A stretch of DNA of 64,000 nucleotides from Dicaeum eximium (lineage: Eukaryota; Chordata; Aves; Passeriformes; Dicaeidae): contig VWZP01002215.1 of assembly GCA_013396995.1 (NCBI GenBank), forward strand, positions 124,280-188,279, in the 5' to 3' direction. The position numbers were made by a program, and so were the translations under genes. The notes beneath the pieces were generated by a model that had not been told where the DNA came from, searched no databases, and saw nothing but the letters and a program-made list of their open reading frames with translations. Below are positions 41,058 through 54,800 of the stretch, in pieces; position 1 is the stretch's first letter, and each line of letters opens with the position of its first letter.

Positions 41058-42479
41058 GTGAGCCATTGCTCAGGCTGTTCCCTTGCAGGGGTAATGCATT
41101 CAAGGATCTGCTTTACAAGGGACACCTCAGAAAAACATCACACTTGTCAGTTATTTCTGAAGACACTTGTCACCTCATACCTATGTCATTTGGTCCTGTG
41201 TGAAGCCAAATAGCTTTGTAAGCTCATCAGTTCTTCCTGCTGCACCGTCCTATCAAGTATGAAGTCTTGGAATGTCTCAGCCAAATCTGAAAGGGAGCCA
41301 TGCCTGAGGTACAGTGCTGTACTTGGCACGCAGCAACAGAAGCTGTGAAGCAGGGTTCAGGCATTTTTTACTATGAGTTTAGGCATACTAAGTATAGGAA
41401 ACTGTGGAAGGTGTGTTGGATTCCAGTGGTTGTTGTGAAAGGACATGTGTTTGTCAAGTCCATGTTAGGATGGATATACTTACAAAGAGAAGTTTGCCAT
41501 GCATATTAGGTGGGGTTTTTTTTTCTCTTCTACAGGCACAAAGTTTGTATACTGAACTTTGTCTTTGGTTGTGCTCCAGTTTCTAAAAGCTAAAGAAGAA
41601 AGGCTGGGTTTCTGTCAGAAGAGGTGTCTTTTACTGACTTGTAGCTAGGAAGAACTAGCCTCCTTCCTCTCCTCAAGAAGCAAAAATCAGAAGCAGGAAA
41701 ACTCCTCCTATTTTGCCATAGGGATTCTTTCTCAGCAGAGAAAACCATAAGATCTAGAGATATTAGCATATAATAGCAGAGACGACCATAATATAATATC
41801 AGTTACTGGCCACTGCAGTAAATGACTGTACAATTTTCAGGACTTGTCCCAAATTGCAGAGAAGCAAAACAATCTGAAATGCCATTTGATTAACAAGAGT
41901 CTTGGAAATTCCTTAGTGGTCTGAGAACAAGATCTGCCAGAGGCTGCTCTTCCTGAAGAGCTCAGGAGACACTGAAGCAAATTCTAAAGGCAAAAGCTAT
42001 GTATTTGAAGACAAAAGGATATTGAATTGGCGCTATCAGAATAATGTACTTTAAATTTTTGCTGTTTATAGTCTTAGTTTTAGATCCCAAAACCCCTTAT
42101 TTATGCTGATGTTGATCCTTATCTTAAAAGGGTCTATGATATATGGGATAATAGGCTGTTCTGTTTTAGAAGTGGTTAAGAAGTGGCCATTAGCAGATAA
42201 TTATAAACAAATTCTTTTTTTACAGCAATGTAATACACCTAAAGGTAATGGATCTCTTTCCCTGGGGACATAAGTGCTGCATACAAAATCAGGAATATGT
42301 ATACCCTAATTTGTTTCCTGGGGAAAAAGCACATGCCACCTCACTTAATGTCACAAAACAGTGTGAGTGTATTAGTTAGTAGATGTGATTAAATTTCTTC
42401 ATGCAAATACTTTTTCCCATTGTTTTTCACCAAAGTCTACACTACCTTTTGCATACTGGAATAATTTCCTTTATTTCAG

Positions 42480-42864
42480 AGCTCTACCATGTTGCCCTGT
42501 GGACCAGCCCTGTCCTTTATTCGGTGTCTGGTGCGGAAGAAAAACATCGGTGGCGAGAGTCTTGAGGACACCAAGCTGTGCCGATGCTTATCCACAGTGG
42601 ACCTTATAGCCCTGGGGGTAGGAAGTACCCTTGGTGCTGGTGTTTATGTCCTTGCTGGAGAAGTCGCCAAATCTGACTCTGGACCTAGCATCATTGTTTC
42701 TTTCCTCATTGCTGCCATTGCATCTGTGATGGCAGGTCTCTGCTACGCCGAGTTTGGTGCTCGTGTCCCCAAGACTGGTTCTGCATACCTGTACACTTAC
42801 GTTACAGTAGGTGAACTGTGGGCTTTCATCACTGGCTGGAATCTCGTTTTATCCTATATTATAG
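42480..42864 (+). CDS. SLC7A2: SLC7A2 coding exon 1 (residues 1-126)
   Basis: The acceptor is a T-rich tract ending CAG at 42479, leaving nine 5' UTR bases before the ATG at 42489. The donor is GTAAGC at 42865 (phase 1). It encodes the cytoplasmic N-terminus, including the SLEDTKLCRCL segment typical of CATs, helix 1 with GVGSTLGAG, helix 2, and helix 3 beginning at GELWAFITGW. The start codon is well placed: the preceding bases give A at -3, and the N-terminus has the same length as human CAT-2. The frame runs on past the donor for about 40 codons into intron, which is not part of the protein. Confidence 0.96.
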
Positions 42865-45800
42865 GTAAGCTGAAGAACAAACACCGGTCCCAGGGGTTTC
42901 TGAGACAGCAGATAAAAGATACAGAATTAGGGCTGGTTTTCTTTTCTGTCTCTACACTTTGTTACTTTTTCTTTTTAGTCCTGTTGAGATGAATTAACCA
43001 AAATAATTTGATTAAGTTATTTCCTTCTATGCATCACCACTGCAAACAAGGTTTTTGCAAGTTGTTTTTGTTACAGTGTGATGTATGAACCACATATCTT
43101 TTATGAAGATTGTGTCAGACAATTCTGTGATGATGCACAAGAGAAAACAGGATTTATTTGCCATCTTTGGTCAGCAAAAATAATTTAAGTAAAATCAATA
43201 AGCATTTTTTTCTGAATATACACAGCAAGGACATTTACAGGGACTCCACAATAGTATCTTACAGGAAAGCCATGGTGTTTAAGTACTGACTTGCTCCTAT
43301 ATCCTTGTGCTAATTAAGGGCTGTTGTATCAGGTAAGCCCAAAGTTGACCAGATCTGAGTGAAATCAATACTTACATGGCAGATAATCAAACAGCTATTT
43401 CAGTGCTTCATCAGAGATAACATTTTTGGATTTAAAAATTATTTCTCCCGGAGGAATGTGTTCTAAACTTCCATTATACTGTGTATGAGCATACCTATCT
43501 TTAGATGTGTACCTACAGGATGGTTACTCAAATCATTACAAAACTGATGTTCTCCAGTATTGTATTAAAATGTATTTCATGAGAGGAGAGTTATACAAAT
43601 AAGATTGAGAAAATTGTATTTAGCCATTCACTCTTTACCACAGGAGAGTATTATTTTTAAATACAGACTCTAGTAACCTACATCTTGCTAGTAACTTTTT
43701 TTTTTTTTGCTTTACTTGCAGGTGGTAAACTTTCCTTTATGTTATTTCTTAAAGTGCTTTCTTATGTTACTTTTTATTGTTTAACATATGTCATAGAAAT
43801 TAGAAATAGCTAGCAATAAGCTTGTTCCAGGATCAGGCATAAATGACACAGAAATAATTTCTGCAATCTTTTGGGAATAAACGAGGCAAAAAAATTGTAT
43901 ATTTTGGTTCTAGAAAAACTTGTTACCATTTAACAAGAAAAATTCTTTAAAATTCCTCAGCAAAACAAACATCAGAGGCTGTGCTTTTTTAAATACAAGT
44001 AGCACAGGCTTAGTTCTGTTTCTTTTTCAATAGAAGTAGCTGTATCCCGCTGTAGGGATGTAAAACCTTAAACATGCACTTATTTTATGAAGGTACATCA
44101 AGTGTAGCAAGGGCCTGGAGTGGCACCTTTGATGAACTTCTTGGAAAACGGATAGGTCATTTCTTCAGTGCCTACTTCAAAATGAATTACCCTGGGTTAG
44201 CAGAGTATCCTGACTTCTTCGCTGTACTCCTTATATTACTTTTATCAGGTAAGACAATGTAGGGCTTAATTTATGGTGGTTGTGCTATTTTACAGTTAAA
44301 AGTGTTAAATATCCTAGAGTTTGTTTGACCCAAAAGGCACCCTCAGATACTTATATGGACCAACAGACCAGTTTGAAACCTGAGTAAACCTCTTCTGTCT
44401 ACTCTTCCAAGTCCTGTTTTTGTCTTTACTCATGTATCATGCTTTTAAATCGCAAACACTGACACTAGCTATATGCTATTTTTGGGATTAGAAAGCTCAA
44501 AAATACTGCAACTTATATCCATGTTTGTGTTTAACAATTATTTACCATATGAAAATATTCCTACTGCCACTGGAAGTGAAGGAAGCAGGAAGTGTATTCT
44601 AAAGTGTGCAGTTTGTTTTTAGGCAACACTAGAAGCATTTCAATATACTTGTCATATTCAGTCTCTCTTTTGATTAAACCTAAGCAGGAGCTTTTCTTCT
44701 CTGGAAAGTGAAACTAAATTATATGTATATAACCTCTTCTGTTCTCTGGTTCTCTTGTTCTGAGTGGGTTTTTATTTTTGACACAGGAAAACATTTCTGT
44801 TCTACCTACTGCTAGAATGAGTGACCAGTGCATCTGATGATATATTACATCTCAGTACATAAAAGAATGGCTTCCTATACTTAGGGAGTTCTGGGAGTTG
44901 ACTTGATTAGGTGTAGTCCAGCATCCTGCCACCTTTGTGGCTCAGAGTTGCCTATAGGACCAGTTCAGACCCTTATGTCTTCAGGAGGGTTGGGAATGAA
45001 TGTGGAATATAACTGGAGCAGACCTTTCATTTTCCCCTCTCTGAAAGGGAAAAAATAACACTCTGAAAAGCAGAGCACTGAAACTCCACAATCCAAACTA
45101 TACAGTCCTAGTTTAGATGCTGACATCTATTGTATTTTCTCTGTTGCCATTGCTGTTTCAGAACATAAGAATTAGAGGCTCTTGAAAAAAGAGGAAAGGT
45201 TTCCCTGTTGTTCATCACTGCTCCTGAGTTTAATTTGTGTTCTGTCTTTTCATCCCTACTGTCACTCCTTCTTCACTCCTTTCACATTTGTGCTGCATAT
45301 TGCCTCTCCAGGTATCTGTGATAAGAAGCCAAACCCCCAGTGACTGAACTGGGTGGAATTCCCCACTGCTGAAAGGAGGGGCAGTGGGGATGGCTCAGGA
45401 CTGTGTAGGCTGAGCATGATACAGTACTTGGATTGTGAGCTGTGTAAGGCTGAATCATAGGAGTAGCAGGTGATGTTTTACAGAAAATGTTATGTGCTAA
45501 GCACAAGGAAAAGTACACAGAAATCTGGGGGTTGGGGTTTTTTGTTTTGTTTGTTTGTTTGTTTTAGGGTTTTTTTTAAAATTGATTTTTGGGGTTTTAC
45601 GGTTTTTGTGGTTTTTTTCTTTTGTTTTTGTTCTGTTTTCTTTTGTTTATTTGGATAACGAAAGGACTTTGAAAATGCACAGACTATGAATCACACTGCA
45701 TTAGGCTGATTGAGACACTGCCTTTTTGGGAAAAACTGAGCTGAAGAAAGCATACATCTATTTCAATATAAATGTCATTGTGAAGAAAACCTGAAAAGCT

Positions 45801-48800
45801 CATAAGATAATTTCTGTGTTCTGATAAGATAGCAAATATCTCATTAGCAGAGTCAGAAACTTTTTAGATGTTATTTTGAGAGGCTTAAAATTTTCAGAAT
45901 TAATCTCTAAATAATGAGGGAAAGTATGTATGTGATATTAGTGGAAATGCTTAGAGTGCAAAAAACCTGTGAAAACTTTCCAACTGTATTTCATTTTTCC
46001 TGATCTGCTCACTGACAGTTCCATTAAACTGCTAACACTTTAACACTTAAAATAGTTTAAAATCTAATGATTAAGTAGAATCCTGATGGAATAACTTTCA
46101 GATTGTTTAAATGCTCTACTCTATGCATCAGTGTTAACATGAGGTGTGCATTTTTTTAAAAGCTATTATTAATGGACTAGGAAATGGGACTTTGATGGAT
46201 GTGCTCTGAAAAATGTAGAGTCAATCGGTTGCATTGTTAATTTAATAATTGTACTTCTTTTTTTAATCTAACAGATAATTCTTCTTTAAGGAATATATTC
46301 TACCAATCTGTTTTTACAAAGCATAGAATTCTTGTAGCTACTTTTATGCCATGGCATAAAACAGAGATATGGATTGGCATCTCAGAGAAGTAAAAAGTGG
46401 CCATTGCTAAAAATACTTTTAAATACTTACAGAAGAAGCTTTCTCTTTTGTGGTTTCCAATATATTTGCCTATTGTCATGCTGTTAAAGAGTCTAGCAAG
46501 TTTGTGATAATGCTTTTTTTAAAATCTGGTGATGCTTTTTCAGTATTATTCACAGTACTTGCATATATATATATACATATATATATATACACACACACAC
46601 ACACCTTCTTTTACATGTATCCCTTCTTTAAATGCCATTTTATTTGTATAATGGGCCATTCACATCTATAAAATATTTTTCTTTTACAGGTCTTTTATCT
46701 TTTGGAGTAAAAGAGTCTGCATGGGTGAATAGAATTTTCACTGCTATTAACATCTTGGTCCTACTCTTCGTTATTATTTCTGGTTTTGTGAAAGGTGAAC
46801 CTGACAACTGGAAGAAAAGTGAAGAATATCTCAGAAACTTTACTGCAGTAACAGAGTAATTTTTAAAAAATTATTTACTTTCTCATATTCCAAGCAGTTT
46901 TCTCTTACACATGCTTTATTATAATAAACACTATTAGTGTTTTAATATGTTTTGTCACAAACTTCAAAGTGAGTAAGATGAAAGTTACTTGATTCAGATA
47001 TTCTTCTTTTTGCTGTTATATTTCTCTTTCTTACAAGCTTGGACATAAAAATGTCATCTCATGCAGTTTTGTAAAGCAGACCTCTGTCATGATGTGAATA
47101 GAAACTTTTTTTCAGAGTTCTAGTGTAGAAGTGTGTATATATTTATCCTACCAATAATGGTGTGGGGGGTGAAGTTTATCTTTCTGCTGTATTTTTGTTC
47201 TTTATAGGAACCGCTCATCCTATGAAAATGTGACAAGTATGTATGGGAGTGGTGGCTTTATGCCATATGGTTTCACAGGAACATTGGCTGGTGCTGCAAC
47301 CTGTTTTTATGCTTTTGTTGGATTTGACTGCATTGCAACAACTGGTATAGTATTTATATGTGTGTGTATATATGTTTATGTGGGGATATTTTTGCATAAA
47401 AACCCCAAAGAACCACAAACAATATAATACTGTCTACTCTTCTTACTTTGCTTTCTTCCAAAGCTCTTTCAGTCAATGTAGAATGAGTAAGTTCATTCCT
47501 GAACATGGCTGTCTTTCTACAAGGAAGGAGGACATTCTGTTTATTTCATTCCTGTTCTAAAGAAATAATTGCTGCTTTCTAAGTCTGGAAAGTGCTTAGT
47601 GTACAATTCTTCTGCTCAAATAATATTAATAACCTGCTCACTTTCACAGTTTCCTGATATAAGATGTCTTTCTCAATGGCTGATAGGGAATGAGCACATT
47701 GAGTACATTGAAAGTGTAGGTAATTAACTAAAAATTATGGGCTTGGAATACTCTGAATATAAAATGTATCTTATGACCTTTAATTTACCACTATTTTAAT
47801 GCTATTTCTGACAATAAAATACTGAGTTCTGTTCAGTGTGTCTCAGTTTATTTTACTCAAGTTTTTAAAATTTCTATTACAGACATGATTCCCATGACTT
47901 AGATTAACAAGTGATTTGTCTTTGACGTTATCTCTTAAAGCTGAAGGGGAAAATTAGTACGAATTTTTGGTGGGGCATTTTCTTTTCCTTTTTTCAGGAG
48001 AAGAGGTCAAGAATCCTCAGAAAGCCATACCCATAGGAATTGTGGTGTCCCTACTGGTCTGCTTCATGGCCTATTGCTTGGTTTCGGCTGCACTGACGCT
48101 TATGATGCCATACTATCTGCTAGATGAGAAAAGTCCCCTGCCAGTAGCATTTGAATATGTTGGATGGGGTCCTGCTAAATACGTTGTAGCAGTGGGATCC
48201 CTCTGTGCTTTGTCTACAAGGTAAAGACATTGAAATACTAATTCTATTGGGGAAAGCTGATGAATAATATATTACATTTATATGTATGTTCGTGTGTTCA
48301 TTTTGAAGGCTCGGTCCATGCAAAGAATTAGCAACAAGTATATAAGCAAGCCTTAAACTTAAGCAGGTCTAGTTGACAGTGCTGTTTTAATTTAGGCTCA
48401 CTTTTTTTTCAACTGTATTGTTATTGAACTCTACCTCTTTGGTAGAAGCTTATTACACTTTTTTTATATATATATAATTAAGTATTTTCAAACACATGAC
48501 CTGCAAGATATCTTTATTAACTGACAAAATAAACCTCCCCCATTTTTCCTTGTTCACTGTCCATTCCCAGTGACAGCAGCTTTATGATCTCTGTGTATTT
48601 GCAGGCAAAATTGAAGACATTATTACCTAGCTCCACTCCTCATCTTCATTGCCTGTCTCTGTTTTCCTCCAGTAGCCAGTCTGTCTTCTGACATCATCCC
48701 TTCCTGTGGTTTCTATGGGGGTATTTGAGATGTAGTTTATAGCTGTGAAAATATTATAATTTATTACCCTTTGTGAAACTCTGAATGTAACCTTAAGATA

Positions 48801-51800
48801 TTATTTTGATTAAAAAGATGAGGGAGAGCACAATATGTATTATAATGTGTTCAAATATAGTACATCCCCATTGTAATATGATACAGACACTTTAGTAGAC
48901 TAGAAAATTGCTTGATACTCGAATTTAGGGATAGAAAAATGCTGCTGCCAATCTTTTACCTGAGCTTATGTAGGTAAGGAGTCATTTCCATGAGCTTCAG
49001 TGGTAAGAACACTGGCTGCCTTTCCACAAAGGAAAGCAATTTGCCTGTGGAAGCACTAATGCTAGCAGCACTCCGATATAACCCTGTAGCCTGAATATGA
49101 GTTTGTTGAGTGTGAGCAATGGTTTAAAGGAAAGGAACATTTAGATGCAGGAGGGGATACAGACATTAAGTAGTTCCAGAAGGACACTAAAAGAAATGTA
49201 GGACTGACTGAAGAATGTCACAGTTACACAGTTCATCCTGGGATTATAGTTATTTTCTATATAGTTGCCATGGTCCCTTCAGGTTGGAGGGTTTAATTGA
49301 TGTTTTTCTTTACATTGATAAATAGTAGAAGTTACATATAAGAAACTAGATTAAAGAAATTAATACTGGAAAACAAAGTGAGCTGAGATGGTAAGAATGC
49401 CCTTTTAGAAATTTGAACTGTTGGTCTCTTTTTCCAGTGTATTCTGAATAATATTTACTCCTGTGGAGAGATTAATCTTTCAATCTGTTGACTGATGTTA
49501 GTTTAGAACAAAACAAAGGAAACTGTATTTCATGCTCCTCAGTTTAGAGGTAAAATGAAGAAAAAACATTGGGATTAATGGCTTTTGGTTTTTACAGTTT
49601 CTTGTTACTGTGTTATGTCATGAACTTGTTTTGCCAGGTAAAGATATTTGTTAATATTGCCATTATGTATGCAAATGTACATAAAGAGGAGGATAAATGA
49701 ACTTTACAAAGCTAAAACAACAAAGAACTTTCTGGATTTTTTTGGATTGTACTTTCTTTGTGGAAGGCACTCTTACACATCAAAATCAGTTCATTTGCAA
49801 TAAAACTACTCTCCTGTCTACCCTTATTACTTGTGTCCCACAAGTGTTCCTGGATGTACCTAGCACCTGTGGTATGTAAGAGCTATGCCTTCTTTAAGTG
49901 ATATAGTTGTTTCTCTAAAGGAAGAAAGGAAACCTTTCCCCTGGTTAAAAACTTTTGTGCTTGTTGCAGAGGTTACACTGGATATGATTTTGCCTTTTGT
50001 TTTCATAATTGAAAGTATTTCTCTTTGAGGGAAAGAAATCACCTACTTTAGGAAGTATTTTTAAGAGCTTCAAGTTCTCAATAGTTTTAAAGCTTTATGT
50101 GTTCTGATATAAAATCTAAATTAATTAGCTTTACTTCTTCCAAAAAAAAGTCTTAATGCAGCTTAGAGGTGCTTTAATCGAAATAATTAATCTGCCCAAG
50201 TACACTTGTATGGTGCTTACTTTGAATTACTGTTAATCAGCAGGCTTACATGGAAATACAGGGTGTAAGGGATGCTGCTTATGCTTATTTATTTGCTGCT
50301 GCTGACTGACAGACTTTCTCCAGGAATACCAAAGCTTAATTGCATAGTTAGTGTGATCTGGAACATGTTCCTGGTCCATTACCACCCAAGAACTATGGTG
50401 ATGGGGATATCTTGCTAATCTGAATTCTGTCTGATGAAGCAATTTAATTACATAAATAATAATAATAATAATAGTAAATAAACTTTGCCGTTTAAAAAAA
50501 TTTGTGTCTGATCTGCAGTACCTTGGGCTATGGGACTTTCTGGTTTTGTCTTACATCCATAAATTTTGTTTCTATACATGCCATTAACATTTTTTACCTT
50601 GTCCATGAATACAACTCTGCATGAACTGTGTTTGCCATGTTGCATGTGTTTGCTTTTTACTCAGTCTTCTTGGATCCATTTTCCCAATACCACGTGTAAT
50701 CTATGCTATGGCGAAGGATGGGTTGCTTTTCAAAGATCTAGCTCAAATCAATTCCAAAACGAAGACCCCACTAGTTGCTACTCTATCGTCTGGTGCAGTA
50801 GCAGGTGAGAGTAAGAGTTGATCCTTGTAAAGAAAGGTGCACTGCTAAACATGTTGCCTATATGGAAATAAACCACTGTTGTGCAGCTTTGATTTGCTTT
50901 GGACTGAAATGATCAAATCTGCTTGTTGCTAGGTAAATTAGTCTACTAGTAAAACTTTTCTCTTCCTCAGATTTTTACTTGTTGGTTTATCTCAAGTGCT
51001 TTCAAAGCCTAGGGTCAAAATAAACAATAACCCAAAACCAAGAACATCAGTCGACCAAACAAAATCTCAAGAGCAGCAACACAGAGCCTAAGCAAAACTA
51101 TACCTAAACCCATTAACTCCTCCAAGCTTTCTTTTTGTGTAGTTGGGTTTACCAGTAAAGCATTGTGCTTTTAATAACCTGTACTTGAACTATACATTTT
51201 TCTGTTCTAGTCTTCTCGGCTCTATGTTCCCTTTGCCCCGAATTCTGTTTGCCATGGCACGTGATGGTTTACTCTTTAGTTTTCTTGCCAAAGTGAATAA
51301 GAGGCAGGCACCAGTTTTTGCCACCTTGACAGCAGGGTTCATCTCTGGTAAGCTCTCAAAGCCCGTGTTACTTAAAACTGAGATTTAAACACTGTGCACG
51401 TGCATGGTACTATATATTTTTGAAAAGGGCTGCTTGTTAACTCCCCTTGCATGTACAACGGGAATAAAATTACTGAGCAATCAACGGGTGTAAGAACTCC
51501 AGATCAAGACAATCATGGTGGTGGTGATGGCCTTAATGCCACAGAATTAAATGTTTAATTTTTTTTATATTAACCCCCTGTATGGTGAATAAGCTTGTTA
51601 CTTAATCTGAGTCCCTTAGGCTGATGCTCTCCTGACAGGGCTTCCTTGTCTGATGTAGACCTAATATATTTATCCCATCTATAATGGGGGAAAAATAATT
51701 GTCACATTTTTTTATTATGAAATATAAGAAAAAAAAATTACATTTGCAGCAGGATCAGCTTTTTGTGTAAACTACAAGGATTTTAAAAATTGTCTTCCAA

Positions 51801-54800
51801 TTTTCCAAGGAAATTATTGTTGTATAGGCTTACCAAGTTGTGGTTGAGGGGCATGTGTGTGTTGGGGGCTTATGTGTCTGCATATGTGTGTATACACACA
51901 CATGCCTACATTTATTTTACCAAAACAGTATTTTGGGAGCTGTTGCCAACTCCTAATGTAAATTCTTAACATACAACTCTTTTACTTTCGTTCATATTTC
52001 TTGCAGTGGTACATATAGCTGTGCCCAAATTTCATCATCATTTTAATGGGATGTCTAATCATCCAGGAAAACTGCAAGCTTTAGAAGTATTTCACTCCAA
52101 GGAATATAGATAGGTTTTTAAATAATTCAAATATCAAATACATCCCTTAGAACTTTTAGCAACCTTGGCTAAGATTATTCTCAAGTAAGACGTTCAGGAA
52201 TGAGACGAAAATATTTTTATTTATAGTCAGGGTCATCCTCAGATACCACAAGACTGGAACTGCTCGAACTGTGTACTTGACAATAATGCAGAAAAGGCAC
52301 AGTCATCCAGACAGTTAACACATGAAGCATTATTATCAGTTTCCTTTTCTTTGGTCAGAGTACAAATATATTGCATAGCATTACTTTTATTATTTCAACT
52401 TCATTTTATTTGAATTTATCTTATTGACATATTCTCCTATAAGAATTTGGAAGTGCAGTTTGGTGGGATGAAGTCAAGATCTTTTTGTGAAATCACAGTA
52501 ATGAGAAGAAAGAATAGTGTATTGCCCAGCTGGTAAAGTGATTGGTATAGTTATACAGCCCTGCCTGTAGCTGTGCAGCAGCTGACATTGGACTGCTTTT
52601 AGACAATCTGGGGAATTTGGTGCATCATCAGCTCACTGGAAAACAGCTTTACCTACTGCTGGAGAAAGAGTAGTTTCTTCTTTTAATCCATATTTGGTAA
52701 TTTGTGGTCATAAATAGTTTTGACAGAATAGTTATGGATGTATGGAACAGCTTATATTATCTGATATATCTGTTATATTATTATATTATTTTCTATGCAT
52801 TTGTAGCATGAATAGTTTTACAGCTGGAAGAAATGTTAAGAAGATGAGATGCTTAATTAAAGTTATCAGGTCAAGACTACAGCTGAGGCAACTGTCATGA
52901 GATATTATGTGACTGACCTTTGCTCAGGTGGTAATCAACATGGCAGCCTCTGCACATGTCAAAATGTTTTGGTGTCAGCCCACTTTCACCATAAATGGAC
53001 CTATCGTTTTCTCTTAGAGTAGAACTAAGAGAGGTGGAAAATAAATACTCTGCCTTTTTTTCTCTTAGTATAGAAGAATTACTAAGAAGAAACTTGCAGG
53101 CATTTTCCACCTTATTTCTGAAGTTAAAGAATATCCAGGCTACAGAGTAGCCTTTTTAAACTGAGATTAAAAATTAAATATAGCTACTGTACATGAGGTT
53201 TTAGTAGGTTCTGTTCTTCCTCAGCTTTGCTGTTTAGAGCATGAAAAGCAGAGAGATATTCAAAAAGCTACGCCGCAAATTGCTTTTTGGATTTAGGAAC
53301 ATCCACTCTCATTGAAGAAAACAGGATGGTCTTTCTTAATTGGAAAAAGAGACTCCCAGATACATAAAAGTTTTGTAATCCAGCAGTCTCGTTTTCAGAA
53401 AATCACATTTTGCTTCCTCCTTTAGGATCAAATACCAGGGGAGTATGTGTCCATGTATTTGTACACTTATGCACCTGTCTACAAATACATCAATAAACAC
53501 ATACCATAAATATTAAATACAAATACTTTGAATGTAAAATAATTTAGGTGTGCGTATACACACAGCATATAAAGACTACATTTAATAATTTATTTCGATG
53601 TTGAGATTACTGATGATTCAAAAAATGTGTATCTCAAAAATATTAATAAAATACAAATACTTTGAGGCTCTTAAAGTATGTGTATGTATTTCAAATCAAT
53701 TGGAATTAGCCTTTAATTTACTGATAGCTTATCCTAATTTCTTTATAAATAATGTCATTCTTTATAAATAATGTCCTTTGTGTATGCAAACAGCATAGAC
53801 AAAAAAGATATTCCAGAATCTCCAAATGAATATGGCATTAGATTTTATAAACACAAGATTTCTATAATTACTTCCACTGTCATGGAGGTTTCTGCCTCTG
53901 AATTCAGTAATCATAAGAATATTAATTCTTGAGAGATGTTACTGGTAATTCCTGAAGGTGAGTTGGAAACTATTTTTAGTAAGATAACCATTAAAAAAAA
54001 CCCCACAAAACTATTTTATTTGAGACAATTCCTGAAAGTCCTCTTCACACAGAGGTCTTTCCCAGCTCAGCAGAAACTTTCTATCACAATGACTTTTTCT
54101 GTTTGGCAGTGGGATCCATCCTTTCAGCTTTGGTGAGATTCTGCTGCAGGATCTAAACTTCATTCTGTGAAAATGTATTTTTAATACGACCCAAATTCAA
54201 CAATATGTGTGCAAATACTTATATTTTAATAAGTCCAATATAAGTGTTTGATTATGCAGCATGACTGTATCACTCATCAGTGCCTATCTATATGAATGAG
54301 ATTCCAACTGTAAGGAATTAGTTTTGGAATGATACCAGAAGCTTAAAAAACATGGTTTTAAGGATTATCATGATTTCACTCATATTGCTGTCAGTAAAAC
54401 AATAAGTTAAACTGCGGACAGATTTTAAAATCTTAGCTTAATAAATCTTTAATATTAATCTTGGCACTTATGGTTGTACTTGATGATCCTAAATTTCTTT
54501 CCCAGTGTGAATGCTGCTATAATTCTATGCCAATCTCCTGGAATTTTTTCCATTTCTTTTTTTTTTTCAGCTGTAATGGCATTTCTGTTTGACCTAAAGG
54601 CTTTAGTGGACATGATGTCTATTGGCACACTTCTTGCTTATTCACTTGTGGCAACCTGTGTCCTCATTCTTAGGTGAGCCAAAAACATCCTTTGTATTCT
54701 ACTGTGAGGTTTTTTGGGGTTGGTCAGCAAATAAACAGAAGTCATATTTACAAGATGTGGTTTTTTGCGAGATAGCCACTAGCTGTAAGCATATAAATGG

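Larger units (their letters stand above)
14563..42479 (+). other. SLC7A2: Putative intron 1 of SLC7A2 (about 28 kb)
   Basis: AT-rich sequence with no recognisable protein-coding exon. It contains CR1 fragments near 16.7, 26.8 and 36.6 kb, a pentamer array at 28.0 kb, a CAAA array at 33.3 kb, three TGA(C/G)TCAGCA sites (32353, 34416, 41048), a 19-base palindrome at 30593-30611 and a possible alternative exon at 32,295-32,553. Open frames of 100-150 codons at 22.6-23.1 and 24.4-24.9 kb fit chance expectation. The left boundary depends on the inferred first exon. Confidence 0.5.
44249..46689 (+). other. SLC7A2: SLC7A2 intron 3
   Basis: 2.4 kb. Contains a degenerate CR1-like stretch near 44,886-44,980, a kappa-B-like site (GGAATTCCCC, 45355-45364), a G/T-rich tract at 45,525-45,655 and a compound AT/AC microsatellite at 46,563-46,604. 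Confidence 0.85.

Noticed and set aside
46848..46853. GTAACA as the donor of coding exon 3
   Set aside because: Would end the exon in phase 0, which does not fit the single completing base that starts the next exon; the GTAATT donor at 46856 does.
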